From contig JAKSLY010000004.1 of the NCBI GenBank assembly GCA_024400955.1, forward strand, positions 37,811 to 101,810: a stretch of 64,000 nucleotides of DNA. Direction: 5' to 3'. The position numbers were made by a program, and so were the translations under genes. Source of the stretch: Treponema sp. Its GTDB lineage: Bacteria > Spirochaetota > Spirochaetia > Treponematales > Treponemataceae. The notes below the pieces were generated by a model. It was not told the origin of the DNA and made no database searches. It worked only from the letters and a program-made list of their open reading frames with translations. Positions 9,069 to 17,824 of this stretch are shown here, piece after piece; position 1 is the first letter of the stretch; each line of letters begins with the position of its first letter.

Positions 9069-9869
9069 ATGATGGCAGATTTGACAAATTCTGAAAGGCT
9101 CGACAAGATTCTTGCGAATTCGGGCTTTGGTTCAAGAAAGGATGTAAAGAAACTTGTTCGCTCCGGACGTGTGTGCATTAACGGAGAAGTTGTTAAGGAA
9201 AGCGACTGTCACCTAAATGTGGATACCGACACAATCACGGTTGATGGCGAGGTTCTTGCCGTTGAATCAAACGGATATTTCATGATGAACAAGAAGGCTG
9301 GGGCCGTGTGTTCCACAAAATCCGACAGAAGGCAGACGGTTTATGATTTCCTTGACGAAAAGGACAACAGAAAGTACCTGGGTGGAAACTTGAGTACAGT
9401 AGGACGCCTGGATGCCGATACGGAAGGTTTATTGGTCATTACAAGCGATGGCATGCTGATTCACCGGGTTACTTTTCCAAAGTACGGGGTTCCTAAGACA
9501 TATCTTGTTTACCTTCGTGATGCAGTTGATGAAGAACAGAGGCGCCATTATGAAGAGGAAGTTGGCAGGGGAATTCACATTGAGGCTGACGGTAAGGATG
9601 GCCCTGCAGACTGCCTGCCTGCCGTTATTGAATGGAAAGACAAAAACCAGTATCATGATACCATGGGTCAGATTCCTTCAGACGTGTGTACATTGACTGT
9701 TACCGAAGGAAAATTCCACGAAGTCAAGAGGATTTTTGCAGCCCTCGGCAATGAGGTTGTATACCTGAAGAGGCTTAGGATGAACAATCTTTACCTTGAT
9801 GAATCCCTGGCTCCCGGAGAATACCGTCCCCTTACTCGCGAAGAAATTGCTTTGCTTGACGTTGAATAA
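9069..9869 (+). CDS. RsuA/RluB-family rRNA pseudouridine synthase
   Basis: Converts a specific uridine in rRNA to pseudouridine. Residues ~8-55 form an S4 RNA-binding domain (LDKILANSGFGSRKDVKKLV). The catalytic motif GRLDADTEGLL has the nucleophilic aspartate at D115, followed by TEGKFHEVKRIFAALG and the LKRLRMNNLYL motif typical of RsuA/RluB/RluE/RluF. Length (266) fits. The target position (16S U516 by RsuA, or a 23S site by RluB) cannot be decided. It starts 6 bp after the coiled-coil gene; two consecutive ATGs are available, preceded by AGGATGG. Confidence 0.92.
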   Translation: MMADLTNSERLDKILANSGFGSRKDVKKLVRSGRVCINGEVVKESDCHLNVDTDTITVDGEVLAVESNGYFMMNKKAGAVCSTKSDRRQTVYDFLDEKDNRKYLGGNLSTVGRLDADTEGLLVITSDGMLIHRVTFPKYGVPKTYLVYLRDAVDEEQRRHYEEEVGRGIHIEADGKDGPADCLPAVIEWKDKNQYHDTMGQIPSDVCTLTVTEGKFHEVKRIFAALGNEVVYLKRLRMNNLYLDESLAPGEYRPLTREEIALLDVE

Positions 9870-9908
9870 AATAGCCGGAATTCCTGGCATAAATATATTG
9901 GAGAATAC

Positions 9909-11576
9909 ATGACAGACATTGAAATCGCCCAGAAAAATGTAATGGTTCCTGTTGCCGATGTTGCGGCAAAAATTGGCCTTGAGGAAAAGGACCTTGATTT
10001 TTACGGAACATACAAGGCAAAGATCACTTTTGACAGGCTTAATGCCCTGCAGGCATCTTCAAAGAGGGGAAAGCTTGTTCTTGTAACAGCTATGACACCA
10101 ACAGCAGCAGGTGAAGGTAAATCCACCGTAACCATCGCCCTTGGTGATGGACTTAACAAAATCGGAAAGAAGACTGTGATTGCCCTTCGCGAACCATCCC
10201 TTGGACCTTGCTTTGGAATAAAGGGTGGAGCATGTGGTGGCGGTTATGCCCAGGTTGTTCCTATGGAAGACATTAACCTTCACTTTACCGGTGACATCCA
10301 TGCAATCACTGCTGCAAACAATCTTATGGCAGCTCTCATCGACAACCATCTTCAGCAGGGAAATGCCCTCAACATTGATCCTCGTACAATTACATGGAAG
10401 CGCTGTGTGGACTTGAACGACCGTGCCCTCCGCAACGTAATTCTTGGACTTGGAAGCCGCATTGACGGTGTTCCACGTGAGAGTCATTTCCAGATTTCCG
10501 TTGCTTCTGAAATCATGGCCATTGTCTGCCTTTCAAAGAGCATTTCTGAACTTAAGGAAAAAATCAGCCGCATCATCATTGGACAGACTTATGCAAAGGA
10601 AAACGTGACCTTTGGCCAGCTTAAGTGTACAGGTGCCATTGCGGCCCTTCTTAAGGATGCCATCAGGCCTAACCTTGTTCAGACACTGGAAAAAAATCCT
10701 GCCTTTATTCACGGCGGTCCATTTGCAAACATTGCCCACGGATGCAATTCCATCAACGCAACCCTTTGTGCCCTTGCAACAGGTGATTATGTTGTAACTG
10801 AAGCAGGTTTTGCTGCCGACCTGGGAGCTGAAAAATTCTTTGACATCAAGTGCCGCATGCACGGTCTTAAGCCAAATGCCGCTGTAATCGTTGCCACATG
10901 TCGCGCAATCAAGATGCACGGTGGCGTTCTCAAGGCAGATCTTGGCGTTGAAAATCTTGAGGCCATTACAACAGGCTTTGAAAACGTTAAGGCACACATT
11001 AACAACATGAAGAAGTTTGGGCTCCCATGCGTAATTGCCGTAAACAAGTTCATTACGGACACTGATGCAGAAGTTGCCCTTGTTCAGCAGCTTGCAAAGG
11101 AATGCGGAAGTGAAGCAGTTCTTTGTGAAGGCTGGGGAAAGGGTGGAGACGGTGCACGTGCTCTTGCAGAAAAGGTTGTGGAACTTTGCGACAGGCCTTC
11201 TGAATTCAAGAACATCTATCCTCTCGACGCATCCTTTAAGGAAAAGATTGAAACCCTTGCCAAGGAAATTTACGGAGCTGCTTCCGTTGAATTTGACACA
11301 AAGGCCCTTAAGAAACTTGCTGAATATGAAAAGGCAGGCTACGGCAATCTTCCTGTCTGCATGGCAAAGACCCAGAATTCCATCAGCCACAACAAGTCTG
11401 CCCTGGGCGCCCCAAGCGGATATGCTTTCCCTGTTCGTGACGTTCAGCTTTATAGCGGTGCAGGTTTCGTTGTTGCTTTTGCCGGTGACATTGTTGACAT
11501 GCCTGGACTTCCAAAGGTTCCGGCTGCAGAAAACATCGATGTGGATGACAACGGCATCATCAGCGGCCTGTTCTAA
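9909..11576 (+). CDS. fhs: Formate-tetrahydrofolate ligase
   Basis: Makes 10-formyl-THF from formate, THF and ATP, feeding one-carbon metabolism. The 555-residue protein has the family N-terminus (QKNVMVPVADVAAKIGL), the phosphate loop TPTAAGEGKSTVTIALGDGL near residue 65, EPSLGPCFGIKGGACGGGYAQ, and the C-terminal MAKTQNSISHNKSALGAP. The ATG follows TTGGAG with 5-nt spacing. In rumen and termite-gut treponemes fhs is best known from formate use and acetogenesis; no other Wood-Ljungdahl gene is visible here, so an ordinary folate role is the safer inference. Confidence 0.97.
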   Translation: MTDIEIAQKNVMVPVADVAAKIGLEEKDLDFYGTYKAKITFDRLNALQASSKRGKLVLVTAMTPTAAGEGKSTVTIALGDGLNKIGKKTVIALREPSLGPCFGIKGGACGGGYAQVVPMEDINLHFTGDIHAITAANNLMAALIDNHLQQGNALNIDPRTITWKRCVDLNDRALRNVILGLGSRIDGVPRESHFQISVASEIMAIVCLSKSISELKEKISRIIIGQTYAKENVTFGQLKCTGAIAALLKDAIRPNLVQTLEKNPAFIHGGPFANIAHGCNSINATLCALATGDYVVTEAGFAADLGAEKFFDIKCRMHGLKPNAAVIVATCRAIKMHGGVLKADLGVENLEAITTGFENVKAHINNMKKFGLPCVIAVNKFITDTDAEVALVQQLAKECGSEAVLCEGWGKGGDGARALAEKVVELCDRPSEFKNIYPLDASFKEKIETLAKEIYGAASVEFDTKALKKLAEYEKAGYGNLPVCMAKTQNSISHNKSALGAPSGYAFPVRDVQLYSGAGFVVAFAGDIVDMPGLPKVPAAENIDVDDNGIISGLF

Positions 11577-11593
11577 TTTTAGGGGGAATTAAA

Positions 11594-12817
11594 ATGACAT
11601 ACCAGGAAGCATTGGATAAACTTAACAGGGTCGGACAGTCACATGTCCTTAAGTATTACGATGAACTGTCGCAGTCAGAACAGAAGGAACTTCTTGACCA
11701 GATTGACCTTACGGATTTTTCCGTTCTCGATTCCATAAAGGATAAGTCTGAACTTGCAAAGGGCAGGATTACTCCAATTGATGCCATGGACCTTAAGGAA
11801 ATCGATTCCCGCCGTGAGGAATTTACAAAGCTCGGACTTGATGCAATTAAGGGTGGCAAGGTTGGTGCAGTTCTTCTCGCAGGTGGAATGGGAACACGCC
11901 TTGGTTCCAACGATCCAAAGGGACTGTATAACATCGGTATCACCAAGGATGTCTATATTTTCCAGCGACTTATTGAAAACCTTATGGATGTTACAAAGGC
12001 TGCAGGTTCATGGATTCATCTTTTTGTCATGACAAGCGACAAGAACCATGAAAAGACTGTTTCCTTCCTCAAGGAAAAGAAATTCTTCGGTTATGATGAA
12101 TCCTTCGTTCACTTCTTCCGCCAGGAAATGGCTCCTGCTGCAACTTACGAAGGACAGGTTTATATGGAAGGAAAGGGTAAGATTGCCAATTCTCCAAACG
12201 GAAACGGCGGCTGGTATTCTTCCATGGCAACTTTTGGAATGACTGACATCATGAAGAAGGAGGGCATTGAATGGCTCAATGTTTTTGCCGTTGACAATGT
12301 TCTCCAGCGCATTGCTGATCCTTGCTTTATCGGTGCAACCATGGCAAAGAACTGTAGCGTAGGTTCCAAGGTTGTCCGTAAGACATGCCCTGATGAAAAG
12401 GTTGGGGTAATGTGCCTTGAAGACGGAAAACCTTCCATCGTTGAATACTATGAGCTTACTGATTCCATGAAGACGGAGAAGAATGCCAAGGGTGAGTATG
12501 CATACAACTTTGGCGTAATCCTCAACTATCTTTTTAAGGTAAGCGAGCTTAACAAGATTGCAGAAAAGAAGCTTCCTCTTCATATTGTAGAAAAGAAGAT
12601 TCCTTACATGGACGAAAATGGCCAGTTCATTTCTCCAGAAAAGCCAAACGGATACAAGTTTGAAGCCCTTATCCTTGACATGATTCACATGATGGATACC
12701 TGCCTTCCTTATGAAGTTGTCCGTGACCATGAGTTTGCTCCAATAAAGAACAAGGAAGGAGTGGATTCCGTGGAAACTGCACGTGAGCTTTGCAGGAAGA
12801 ATGGAATTGAGCTTTAG
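11594..12817 (+). CDS. UDP-sugar pyrophosphorylase (UDPGP family, UAP1-like)
   Basis: Transfers UMP from UTP to a sugar 1-phosphate. The nucleotide-binding motif LAGGMGTRLGSNDPKGLYNIG (about 95-115) and the SPNGNGGWYSSM motif resemble eukaryotic UDP-N-acetylglucosamine pyrophosphorylase (UAP1/AGX) more than bacterial GalU or GlmU. The later sequence FAVDNVLQRIADPCFIG also matches that family. At 407 residues it is a compact member. UDP-GlcNAc or UDP-Glc are both plausible products. It follows fhs by 17 bp with GGGGGAATT upstream and is the last gene before a terminator. Confidence 0.85.
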   Translation: MTYQEALDKLNRVGQSHVLKYYDELSQSEQKELLDQIDLTDFSVLDSIKDKSELAKGRITPIDAMDLKEIDSRREEFTKLGLDAIKGGKVGAVLLAGGMGTRLGSNDPKGLYNIGITKDVYIFQRLIENLMDVTKAAGSWIHLFVMTSDKNHEKTVSFLKEKKFFGYDESFVHFFRQEMAPAATYEGQVYMEGKGKIANSPNGNGGWYSSMATFGMTDIMKKEGIEWLNVFAVDNVLQRIADPCFIGATMAKNCSVGSKVVRKTCPDEKVGVMCLEDGKPSIVEYYELTDSMKTEKNAKGEYAYNFGVILNYLFKVSELNKIAEKKLPLHIVEKKIPYMDENGQFISPEKPNGYKFEALILDMIHMMDTCLPYEVVRDHEFAPIKNKEGVDSVETARELCRKNGIEL

Positions 12818-12852
12818 GCTGTGATTTTAGTTCAGCATTAGAATTTTGAAAG

Positions 12853-12888
12853 AAGACTGTCGGTTGCTTGTGGCTGGCAGTCTTTTTT
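12853..12888 (+). terminator. Rho-independent terminator of the plus-strand operon
   Basis: AAGACTG pairs with CAGTCTT (9 bp counting inner pairs), followed by a run of six T. It lies 36 bp after the pyrophosphorylase stop. Confidence 0.8.
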
Positions 12889-12902
12889 ATTGATTTGTCC
12901 CT

Positions 12903-12931
12903 TTACCGACATGCAAAAAGTGATTTATAAT
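12903..12931 (+). promoter_or_regulatory. Promoter of the beta-helix lipoprotein gene (leaderless type)
   Basis: A perfect TATAAT ends 6 nt before the ATG at 12938, with a weak -35 TTACCG at 17-nt spacing. No Shine-Dalgarno sequence lies between them. Confidence 0.55.
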
Positions 12932-12937
12932 TTATTT

Positions 12938-15001
12938 ATGAGAAGATTTTTTCTGCTTTCCTTATTTTTTGTGTTTGTTTTCTCTTCCTGCTGGCAGGAA
13001 CACGTTGGCTACGACTCTGGCGCTGTTGCTGTCATGCTGCCGGATTCTTCTTCGGAACGTGCCATTGCCCAGGATAAGTACACAAGGGATGCAGCTGCTT
13101 CTTATGAAATAACCGTAACTGCTGAAGGTTATGATGAAACAAAAACCGGTACGGCAGGGGATCTTCTTGTCTTTGATGACATTCCAGAGGGAAGTGCAAC
13201 TGTTTCGGGAAAGGCCCTTAAATCTGACGGTGTTACGGTTGTTGCAAAGGGGTCTGAAACTGTTTCCATTGTTGCAGATTCCACAGTTGAATGTTCCCTG
13301 GCGCTGAACCTTCAGACCTTTGTCAGGCCGGTGCAAAGCGTTTCCATTGAATCTGGATCCCTCGTATTCTGTGATGGAATTCTTGATTCCAGTTCCGATG
13401 CTGTTATTACGGAAACCTATGAAGACGGTTCTTCCATGAGCGGTCGCCTTTATGATTTTATCGATTATTATGACATTGATGAAACTCCCCTTTATGTTGT
13501 TGAGTCTGGGGAACAGGTTCTTTGTATCGGCAGCATCAACGGAATTCTTGTTTCAAGCAAGGATGATCCTTCCGTTAACTGTAGCGTAGGGGCTGCATCA
13601 AAGTTTACATTCAAGGAACCTGATGCTTATATTGAAAGAACCTATGATTCCATGAATGACACGTTTACATTGACCCTCAGGACTGGGGCAGAAAAATACT
13701 ATTTCCAGAATATTGCCGGAGTCACTGATGGTGTCGGTGAGCCCTATGATCTTTCTGGAATTTCATGGCATAAGGATGGTGGTCAGTCCCTTGGCTCCGA
13801 TTTGCAGCTTGGCAATGTTTTGGTGGAAACAAATGTTGCACGGTATACATGCAAATTCAAGATTGTCGCGGCAAGTGGAAAATTTGCCTATTGCGTAAAT
13901 CCTTCTGACGTGCCGGGATCTGAATTTTCTGTTGAACTTAATGTTTCAAAGGATTCAGCCATCACGGTAAGCACCTTTAGCGAGCTTAAGAATGCCCTCA
14001 CAATGCCAGTGGAAAAGATTGTCATTGCGGCTGATATTGAAGTGACCGAAGCCTTGTCAACATCAAGGAGTGTTATCCTTGAACCTGCCGGATCTTCTGC
14101 CACCCTTAAGCGTGGAAGTACTTTTACTGGAATATTGCTTACGGCATCCAATGGCATTAACGTAAAGAACATTGTCTTTGAGGGAAAAAAGTCTGCTGTA
14201 GCAACTTCAGACTCATTGCTTAAAGTTACTGGGGGTACGTTAAACCTTTCTGGATGTTCTTTCTTAAATAACGGAAGTGCCACTAAGGGTGCTGTTTGTG
14301 CATCTGGTTGTACAGGTTCCATCGACTCCTGTATTTTTGGTGGCAGTGCGGAAAATGGAAATAACTGCGGTGCGGTTTATGCTACGGAAATTGGTGACTT
14401 TACCATTAAGAATTCTACAATTTCAAACGGCACTTATGCATCCGGTTCTGCTGGCATTACCATTGCTGCCGGAAAAACCAATACGGCTGTTGTAAATGTT
14501 GAAAACTGCATTATACAGGATAATGTTTCTTCAACAGGTGGTGGTGTATGTATTAAAAACATAGGAACTGCCATGGCTACTACGGTTAATGTTTATGGTG
14601 GCCAGTTAAGCGGTAATTCTGCTACAAGCAGCGGTGGTTTCATCCATGTTGAAGATTACAGTAAAGGAACCCAGCTAACGGTCAATATCGGTAAGGACGG
14701 ATACAATACTTCCATAACTGGAAATACTTCCGGAAGTAATGGCGGTGGGGTTTATGTAACAAACACTTGTGCCCTTAATTTTAAATACGTTGAAATATCT
14801 GGAAATTCCTGTGGTTCTTCTTCCAATGGCGGTGGTATATATACAAGTATCAATACTACTGTTTCTTTGGGTAACAGTGTCAAGATTATAAACAATACCA
14901 GAAATGGCTTGGCAAGTAATGCTTATTTTGGTATGTCAAATGTTTCATATAACAATAATATTTATACAAAGCAAACAAATATTACCGAAAACATTCAGTA
15001 A
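12938..15001 (+). CDS. Exported lipoprotein with C-terminal right-handed beta-helix
   Basis: Probably a surface or periplasmic lipoprotein of 687 residues. The start at 12938 gives a clean signal peptide ending in the lipobox FSSC, with C18 as lipidated cysteine; the frame is open 16 codons further up, but that part lacks a signal. Residues ~60-120 resemble a carboxypeptidase-regulatory/SpaA-type sandwich (VTAEGYDETKTG, VFDDIPEGSATV). Residues ~360-680 are repeated GG/N-rich turns (GGGVCIKN, GGGVYVTN, GGGIYTS) typical of pectate-lyase-like parallel beta helices. No catalytic residues are recognisable, so adhesion or glycan binding is only a guess. It stands alone between two terminators. Confidence 0.8.
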   Translation: MRRFFLLSLFFVFVFSSCWQEHVGYDSGAVAVMLPDSSSERAIAQDKYTRDAAASYEITVTAEGYDETKTGTAGDLLVFDDIPEGSATVSGKALKSDGVTVVAKGSETVSIVADSTVECSLALNLQTFVRPVQSVSIESGSLVFCDGILDSSSDAVITETYEDGSSMSGRLYDFIDYYDIDETPLYVVESGEQVLCIGSINGILVSSKDDPSVNCSVGAASKFTFKEPDAYIERTYDSMNDTFTLTLRTGAEKYYFQNIAGVTDGVGEPYDLSGISWHKDGGQSLGSDLQLGNVLVETNVARYTCKFKIVAASGKFAYCVNPSDVPGSEFSVELNVSKDSAITVSTFSELKNALTMPVEKIVIAADIEVTEALSTSRSVILEPAGSSATLKRGSTFTGILLTASNGINVKNIVFEGKKSAVATSDSLLKVTGGTLNLSGCSFLNNGSATKGAVCASGCTGSIDSCIFGGSAENGNNCGAVYATEIGDFTIKNSTISNGTYASGSAGITIAAGKTNTAVVNVENCIIQDNVSSTGGGVCIKNIGTAMATTVNVYGGQLSGNSATSSGGFIHVEDYSKGTQLTVNIGKDGYNTSITGNTSGSNGGGVYVTNTCALNFKYVEISGNSCGSSSNGGGIYTSINTTVSLGNSVKIINNTRNGLASNAYFGMSNVSYNNNIYTKQTNITENIQ

Positions 15002-15021
15002 TTCTCAAACCTGAAAAAACT

Positions 15022-15064
15022 AGGGCTGCCGACATCCATGCTCCATGGTGCCGACAGCCCTTTT
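15022..15064 (+). terminator. Terminator of the lipoprotein gene, possibly bidirectional
   Basis: AGGGCTG pairs with CAGCCCT across an imperfect inner stem, followed by TTTT. A-rich sequence on the other side could serve thrH on the minus strand. Confidence 0.7.
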
Positions 15065-15083
15065 GTATTTCCGCTGGCTAGAT

Positions 15084-15689
15084 TTATGCTTCAACAACCT
15101 TGAGGATTGCCTTGAGAAGATCGTCGTATTCTTCAAAGGCTTCAAGTTCAGGGTTGTCCTTCTTGATCTGGTCTGTTGAGCGGAAGAGGAATCCTGCCTT
15201 GCTTGCCTTGATCATGGCCAGGTCGTTGTGGCTGTCACCGCTTGCCACCGTTTCAAATCCGCATGACTGGAGTGCCTTTACAGTTGTAAGCTTTGACTGC
15301 GGGCATCTCATCTTAAAGTCAGTGATTTCGCCGTTAGGGGCAACAACAAGTTCATTGCAGAAAATTGTAGGCATGCCAAGCTTCTTCATCAGTGGGCCTG
15401 CAAACTGGCTGAATGTGTCGCTGATGATGATGGTCTGGCACTTGCTTCTGAGTGTGTCCAGGAATTCCTTTGCACCTGGGAGAGGGTCAATCTTTGAGAT
15501 TACATCCTGAATTTCCTTAAGGCCAAGCCCGTGTTCCTTGAGAATTCCAATTCTCCACTTCATCAGCTTGTCGTAGTCAGGTTCATCGCGTGTTGTGCGT
15601 GTAAGTTCCGGAATGCCGGAAACCTTGGAAAATTCAATCCAGATTTCAGGAACAAGAACGCCTTCAAGATCGAGACATGTAATATACAT
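15084..15689 (-). CDS. thrH: Phosphoserine phosphatase / homoserine phosphotransferase ThrH
   Basis: HAD-superfamily enzyme that hydrolyses phosphoserine and can pass the phosphate to homoserine, linking serine and threonine synthesis. The N-terminus CLDLEGVLVPEIWIEF is diagnostic for ThrH: the usual DxD nucleophile motif is DLE (D7, E9). IISDTFSQFA carries the motif II Ser/Thr, and ASGDSHNDLAM is the motif IV acidic cluster. Length 201 matches. The ATG at 15689 has AGAGGT upstream, and a TTCACA-16-TATACT promoter lies 35 bp further up. Confidence 0.94.
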   Translation of the reverse strand: MYITCLDLEGVLVPEIWIEFSKVSGIPELTRTTRDEPDYDKLMKWRIGILKEHGLGLKEIQDVISKIDPLPGAKEFLDTLRSKCQTIIISDTFSQFAGPLMKKLGMPTIFCNELVVAPNGEITDFKMRCPQSKLTTVKALQSCGFETVASGDSHNDLAMIKASKAGFLFRSTDQIKKDNPELEAFEEYDDLLKAILKVVEA

Positions 15690-15723
15690 AATTTTACCTC
15701 TTTAATGGTTATTTTTTTGTTTA

Positions 15724-15751
15724 AGTATACTGAATTTGCATGAATTGTGAA
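15724..15751 (-). promoter_or_regulatory. Promoter of thrH
   Basis: Minus strand TTCACA, a 16-nt spacer and TATACT, giving a leader of about 28 nt that contains the thrH ribosome binding site. Confidence 0.6.
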
Positions 15752-15757
15752 ACTGGA

Positions 15758-16612
15758 TTAATGGTTTATTTCACTGCTGCTGGTGGAAGCAATGAGTGGC
15801 TCGTACATCATGAGTGCGTGGTTTTCCGTAACCAGCTGATCCGAGAGCATCTGGCCAGTGTGTGCATTGAAAGTTTTTCTGTATATGGTATTGTGCCGGA
15901 CGTACTTTCCGCCAATTTCCGATGTAATCCAGTGATTCTTCTGATAGACTTCGTATCGGAATGGGCATGGAACGTTGCTTCTCCATTGACCGCAAAGCTT
16001 TCCGTCTTTTATCCAGATCTTGAGTAAATATGCTGAACCTGTGCTGTTTTTAATCATCAGGTCACGGTAGTTGTATACGCAGGTTGCGCCGCTGCCAAAG
16101 GGAAGGGCTCTGTTTGAATCCGGAAACACATCGTAGCTATGGCGGAATCTTTCCACAACATCAAGGGGAGTGTGGAGTGTCATCCAGTAAATTAGATTTG
16201 AAAGGGCACAAAGACCTCCACCGGTTTTTGCAGCAGGCTTTCCATTGACAAGCATCATTCCTTTTGCGTAGCCTTTGAAAAATGTTGGATTTCCAACAAG
16301 ACGCCAGTATGAGAAAATGCTTCCTGGTTTTAAGACAGCACCGTTGAGCTTTTTGACAGCGATAGAAAGGTTATGGGCTTTACCTTGCTGGAGTTCTGTA
16401 TCTTCCTTGCTTAAATTCCTGAATATGGGAGAATAATGTTCTGCTGTTACAAAAGGGAATTCCTTATCGATTTGTTCATCCGTCATTTTTGTTTTTTTTG
16501 CAAATAAAGGTGAGTAACGTAGCCAGAGAAAATATCTTATTGTGGAATAAAAAACAACGCCCAAAGTCACCCTTAGCCTTGAGCGTTTTTTTTGCGGAAC
16601 GAAGCGGTACAT
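15758..16612 (-). CDS. VanW family protein
   Basis: Recognised by KLNGAVLKPGSIFSYWRLVGNP and the Gly/Cys-rich KTGGGLCALSNLIYWMTLH motif near residue 130-145, followed by HSYDVFPDSNRALPFGSGATC. VanW proteins occur in some vancomycin-resistance clusters and widely in Gram-negative and Gram-positive genomes; their biochemical role is not settled. Residues ~15-30 contain a short hydrophobic stretch but no convincing signal peptide. It starts 6 bp after the stop of the glycan-binding protein gene and has no ribosome binding site of its own, so it is probably translationally coupled. Confidence 0.9.
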   Translation of the reverse strand: MYRFVPQKKRSRLRVTLGVVFYSTIRYFLWLRYSPLFAKKTKMTDEQIDKEFPFVTAEHYSPIFRNLSKEDTELQQGKAHNLSIAVKKLNGAVLKPGSIFSYWRLVGNPTFFKGYAKGMMLVNGKPAAKTGGGLCALSNLIYWMTLHTPLDVVERFRHSYDVFPDSNRALPFGSGATCVYNYRDLMIKNSTGSAYLLKIWIKDGKLCGQWRSNVPCPFRYEVYQKNHWITSEIGGKYVRHNTIYRKTFNAHTGQMLSDQLVTENHALMMYEPLIASTSSSEINH

Positions 16613-16618
16613 TAAATT

Positions 16619-17770
16619 CTATGGACCGTCATAAAAGCGAACGTCAATAGCCTGGTTTGGATCGATGACCGTGTATTTCACGCCGTCAATGAAGATTGAA
16701 TTGCCGTCAATCTTTATTAAAGTGACTGTCTTTACTTCTACATAGTCAACCTGTCTTGAAGTAATGATCCTTGAATTTCCAAGCTCATATCTTACTCTGT
16801 ATCCATATCCAAAATAAGGTTCCCAGTAGCCTATGTAATATTGATATTTTGAATAATCAAAATCATCTTCCATTGGATCCTCTTTTGGGTCGCCAATATT
16901 TGAGTTGTATCTGTACCAATAATAATCGTCATTTAACTGTAATTTTTTTTCCTTAAGGAATTCCTCTTGGCTTAAGATCATGCAGTCAGCTATATAATCA
17001 ATTTTATTATTCCTCTCAGAATTGAATTTGATTACCCTGTCATCGTGCTTTTTTTCTGATTTAAGGAATATGTATTTTGAATCTGATAATCCACCGAATC
17101 TATGCCTGATGCTCTTTGCAAGTGAAAGAAACTGTTTTTCAAATTCCTTTGCATTTGACCCAAGCATCTGCCTTGAATTTTCAACCTGAACGGCCTTAAG
17201 GTTTGCGACATTCTCAAATGGAATTACTTTTCCCTTGTATAAAAGGCGGATGTCATCAAGACACGTGTCGTCATATTTTGCTCCCCTGTAAACTTCGCGG
17301 ATTTCGAGGGTTAGTGTCTGGGCTGTCTGAAGAAGGTCAAACTTGATTGACTGCCAGTCCTGGACATTGTCCTTAAGTGTATAGTCCTTCTGCTGGAAGT
17401 GTTCCTTTGCAACCTGTGTAAGGCGGATTGTCTTTACTCGGTTGTTCTTGAGATAGTAATCCTTGCTTGCAAAACCGTTTACAATCTGGATTTCATCAAA
17501 GGAAACAGGCTCTGCAAATTCAACAGTAATTGATTCACCAATGCCGGAACCTTTCTGGTCAGCCTCGCACCATGTGCTGTTAAAGTCACCGTCAAGAATG
17601 TTGATGGGTGGATAAAGATATTTCCCGTCAAACTGGGCTTCAACAAGTTCGCTTGTGGCTGTTACGGATTTTACCGTTGCAGAATTGGACTGTGCCTTGA
17701 ACCATTTTGACTGGGCAAAAACACATGCACCAAGTAAAAGGCCTGTCATGATGACAATAAACTTTTTCAT
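16619..17770 (-). CDS. Exported NADase-type glycan-binding domain protein
   Basis: Secreted protein of 383 residues. The start at 17770 has AGGTG upstream and gives the signal peptide MKKFIVIMTGLLLGACVFA; a start 15 codons earlier is rejected. Residues ~50-195 form a discoidin/NADase-type carbohydrate-binding fold: ILDGDFNSTWCEADQKGSG, then VEFAEPVSFDEIQIVNGF and DDIRLLYKGK. The C-terminal half has no family I recognise and is rich in Tyr and Asp (YYWYRYNSN). This domain type is common in exported treponemal proteins. Co-transcription with vanW suggests (inference) a joint role in binding or remodelling cell-envelope glycan. Confidence 0.8.
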   Translation of the reverse strand: MKKFIVIMTGLLLGACVFAQSKWFKAQSNSATVKSVTATSELVEAQFDGKYLYPPINILDGDFNSTWCEADQKGSGIGESITVEFAEPVSFDEIQIVNGFASKDYYLKNNRVKTIRLTQVAKEHFQQKDYTLKDNVQDWQSIKFDLLQTAQTLTLEIREVYRGAKYDDTCLDDIRLLYKGKVIPFENVANLKAVQVENSRQMLGSNAKEFEKQFLSLAKSIRHRFGGLSDSKYIFLKSEKKHDDRVIKFNSERNNKIDYIADCMILSQEEFLKEKKLQLNDDYYWYRYNSNIGDPKEDPMEDDFDYSKYQYYIGYWEPYFGYGYRVRYELGNSRIITSRQVDYVEVKTVTLIKIDGNSIFIDGVKYTVIDPNQAIDVRFYDGP

Positions 17771-17824
17771 AATTTCACCTGCTTTTATCTTGAATAAATC
17801 AGTGTTAGAAACCATTATACACTT

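Noticed and set aside
10533..11390. Long open frame antisense to fhs (285 codons)
   Set aside because: It mirrors the codon bias of fhs, has a Cys/Val/Phe-rich composition without motifs, and no ribosome binding site. The same applies to antisense frames at 12008-12730 and 19903-20667.
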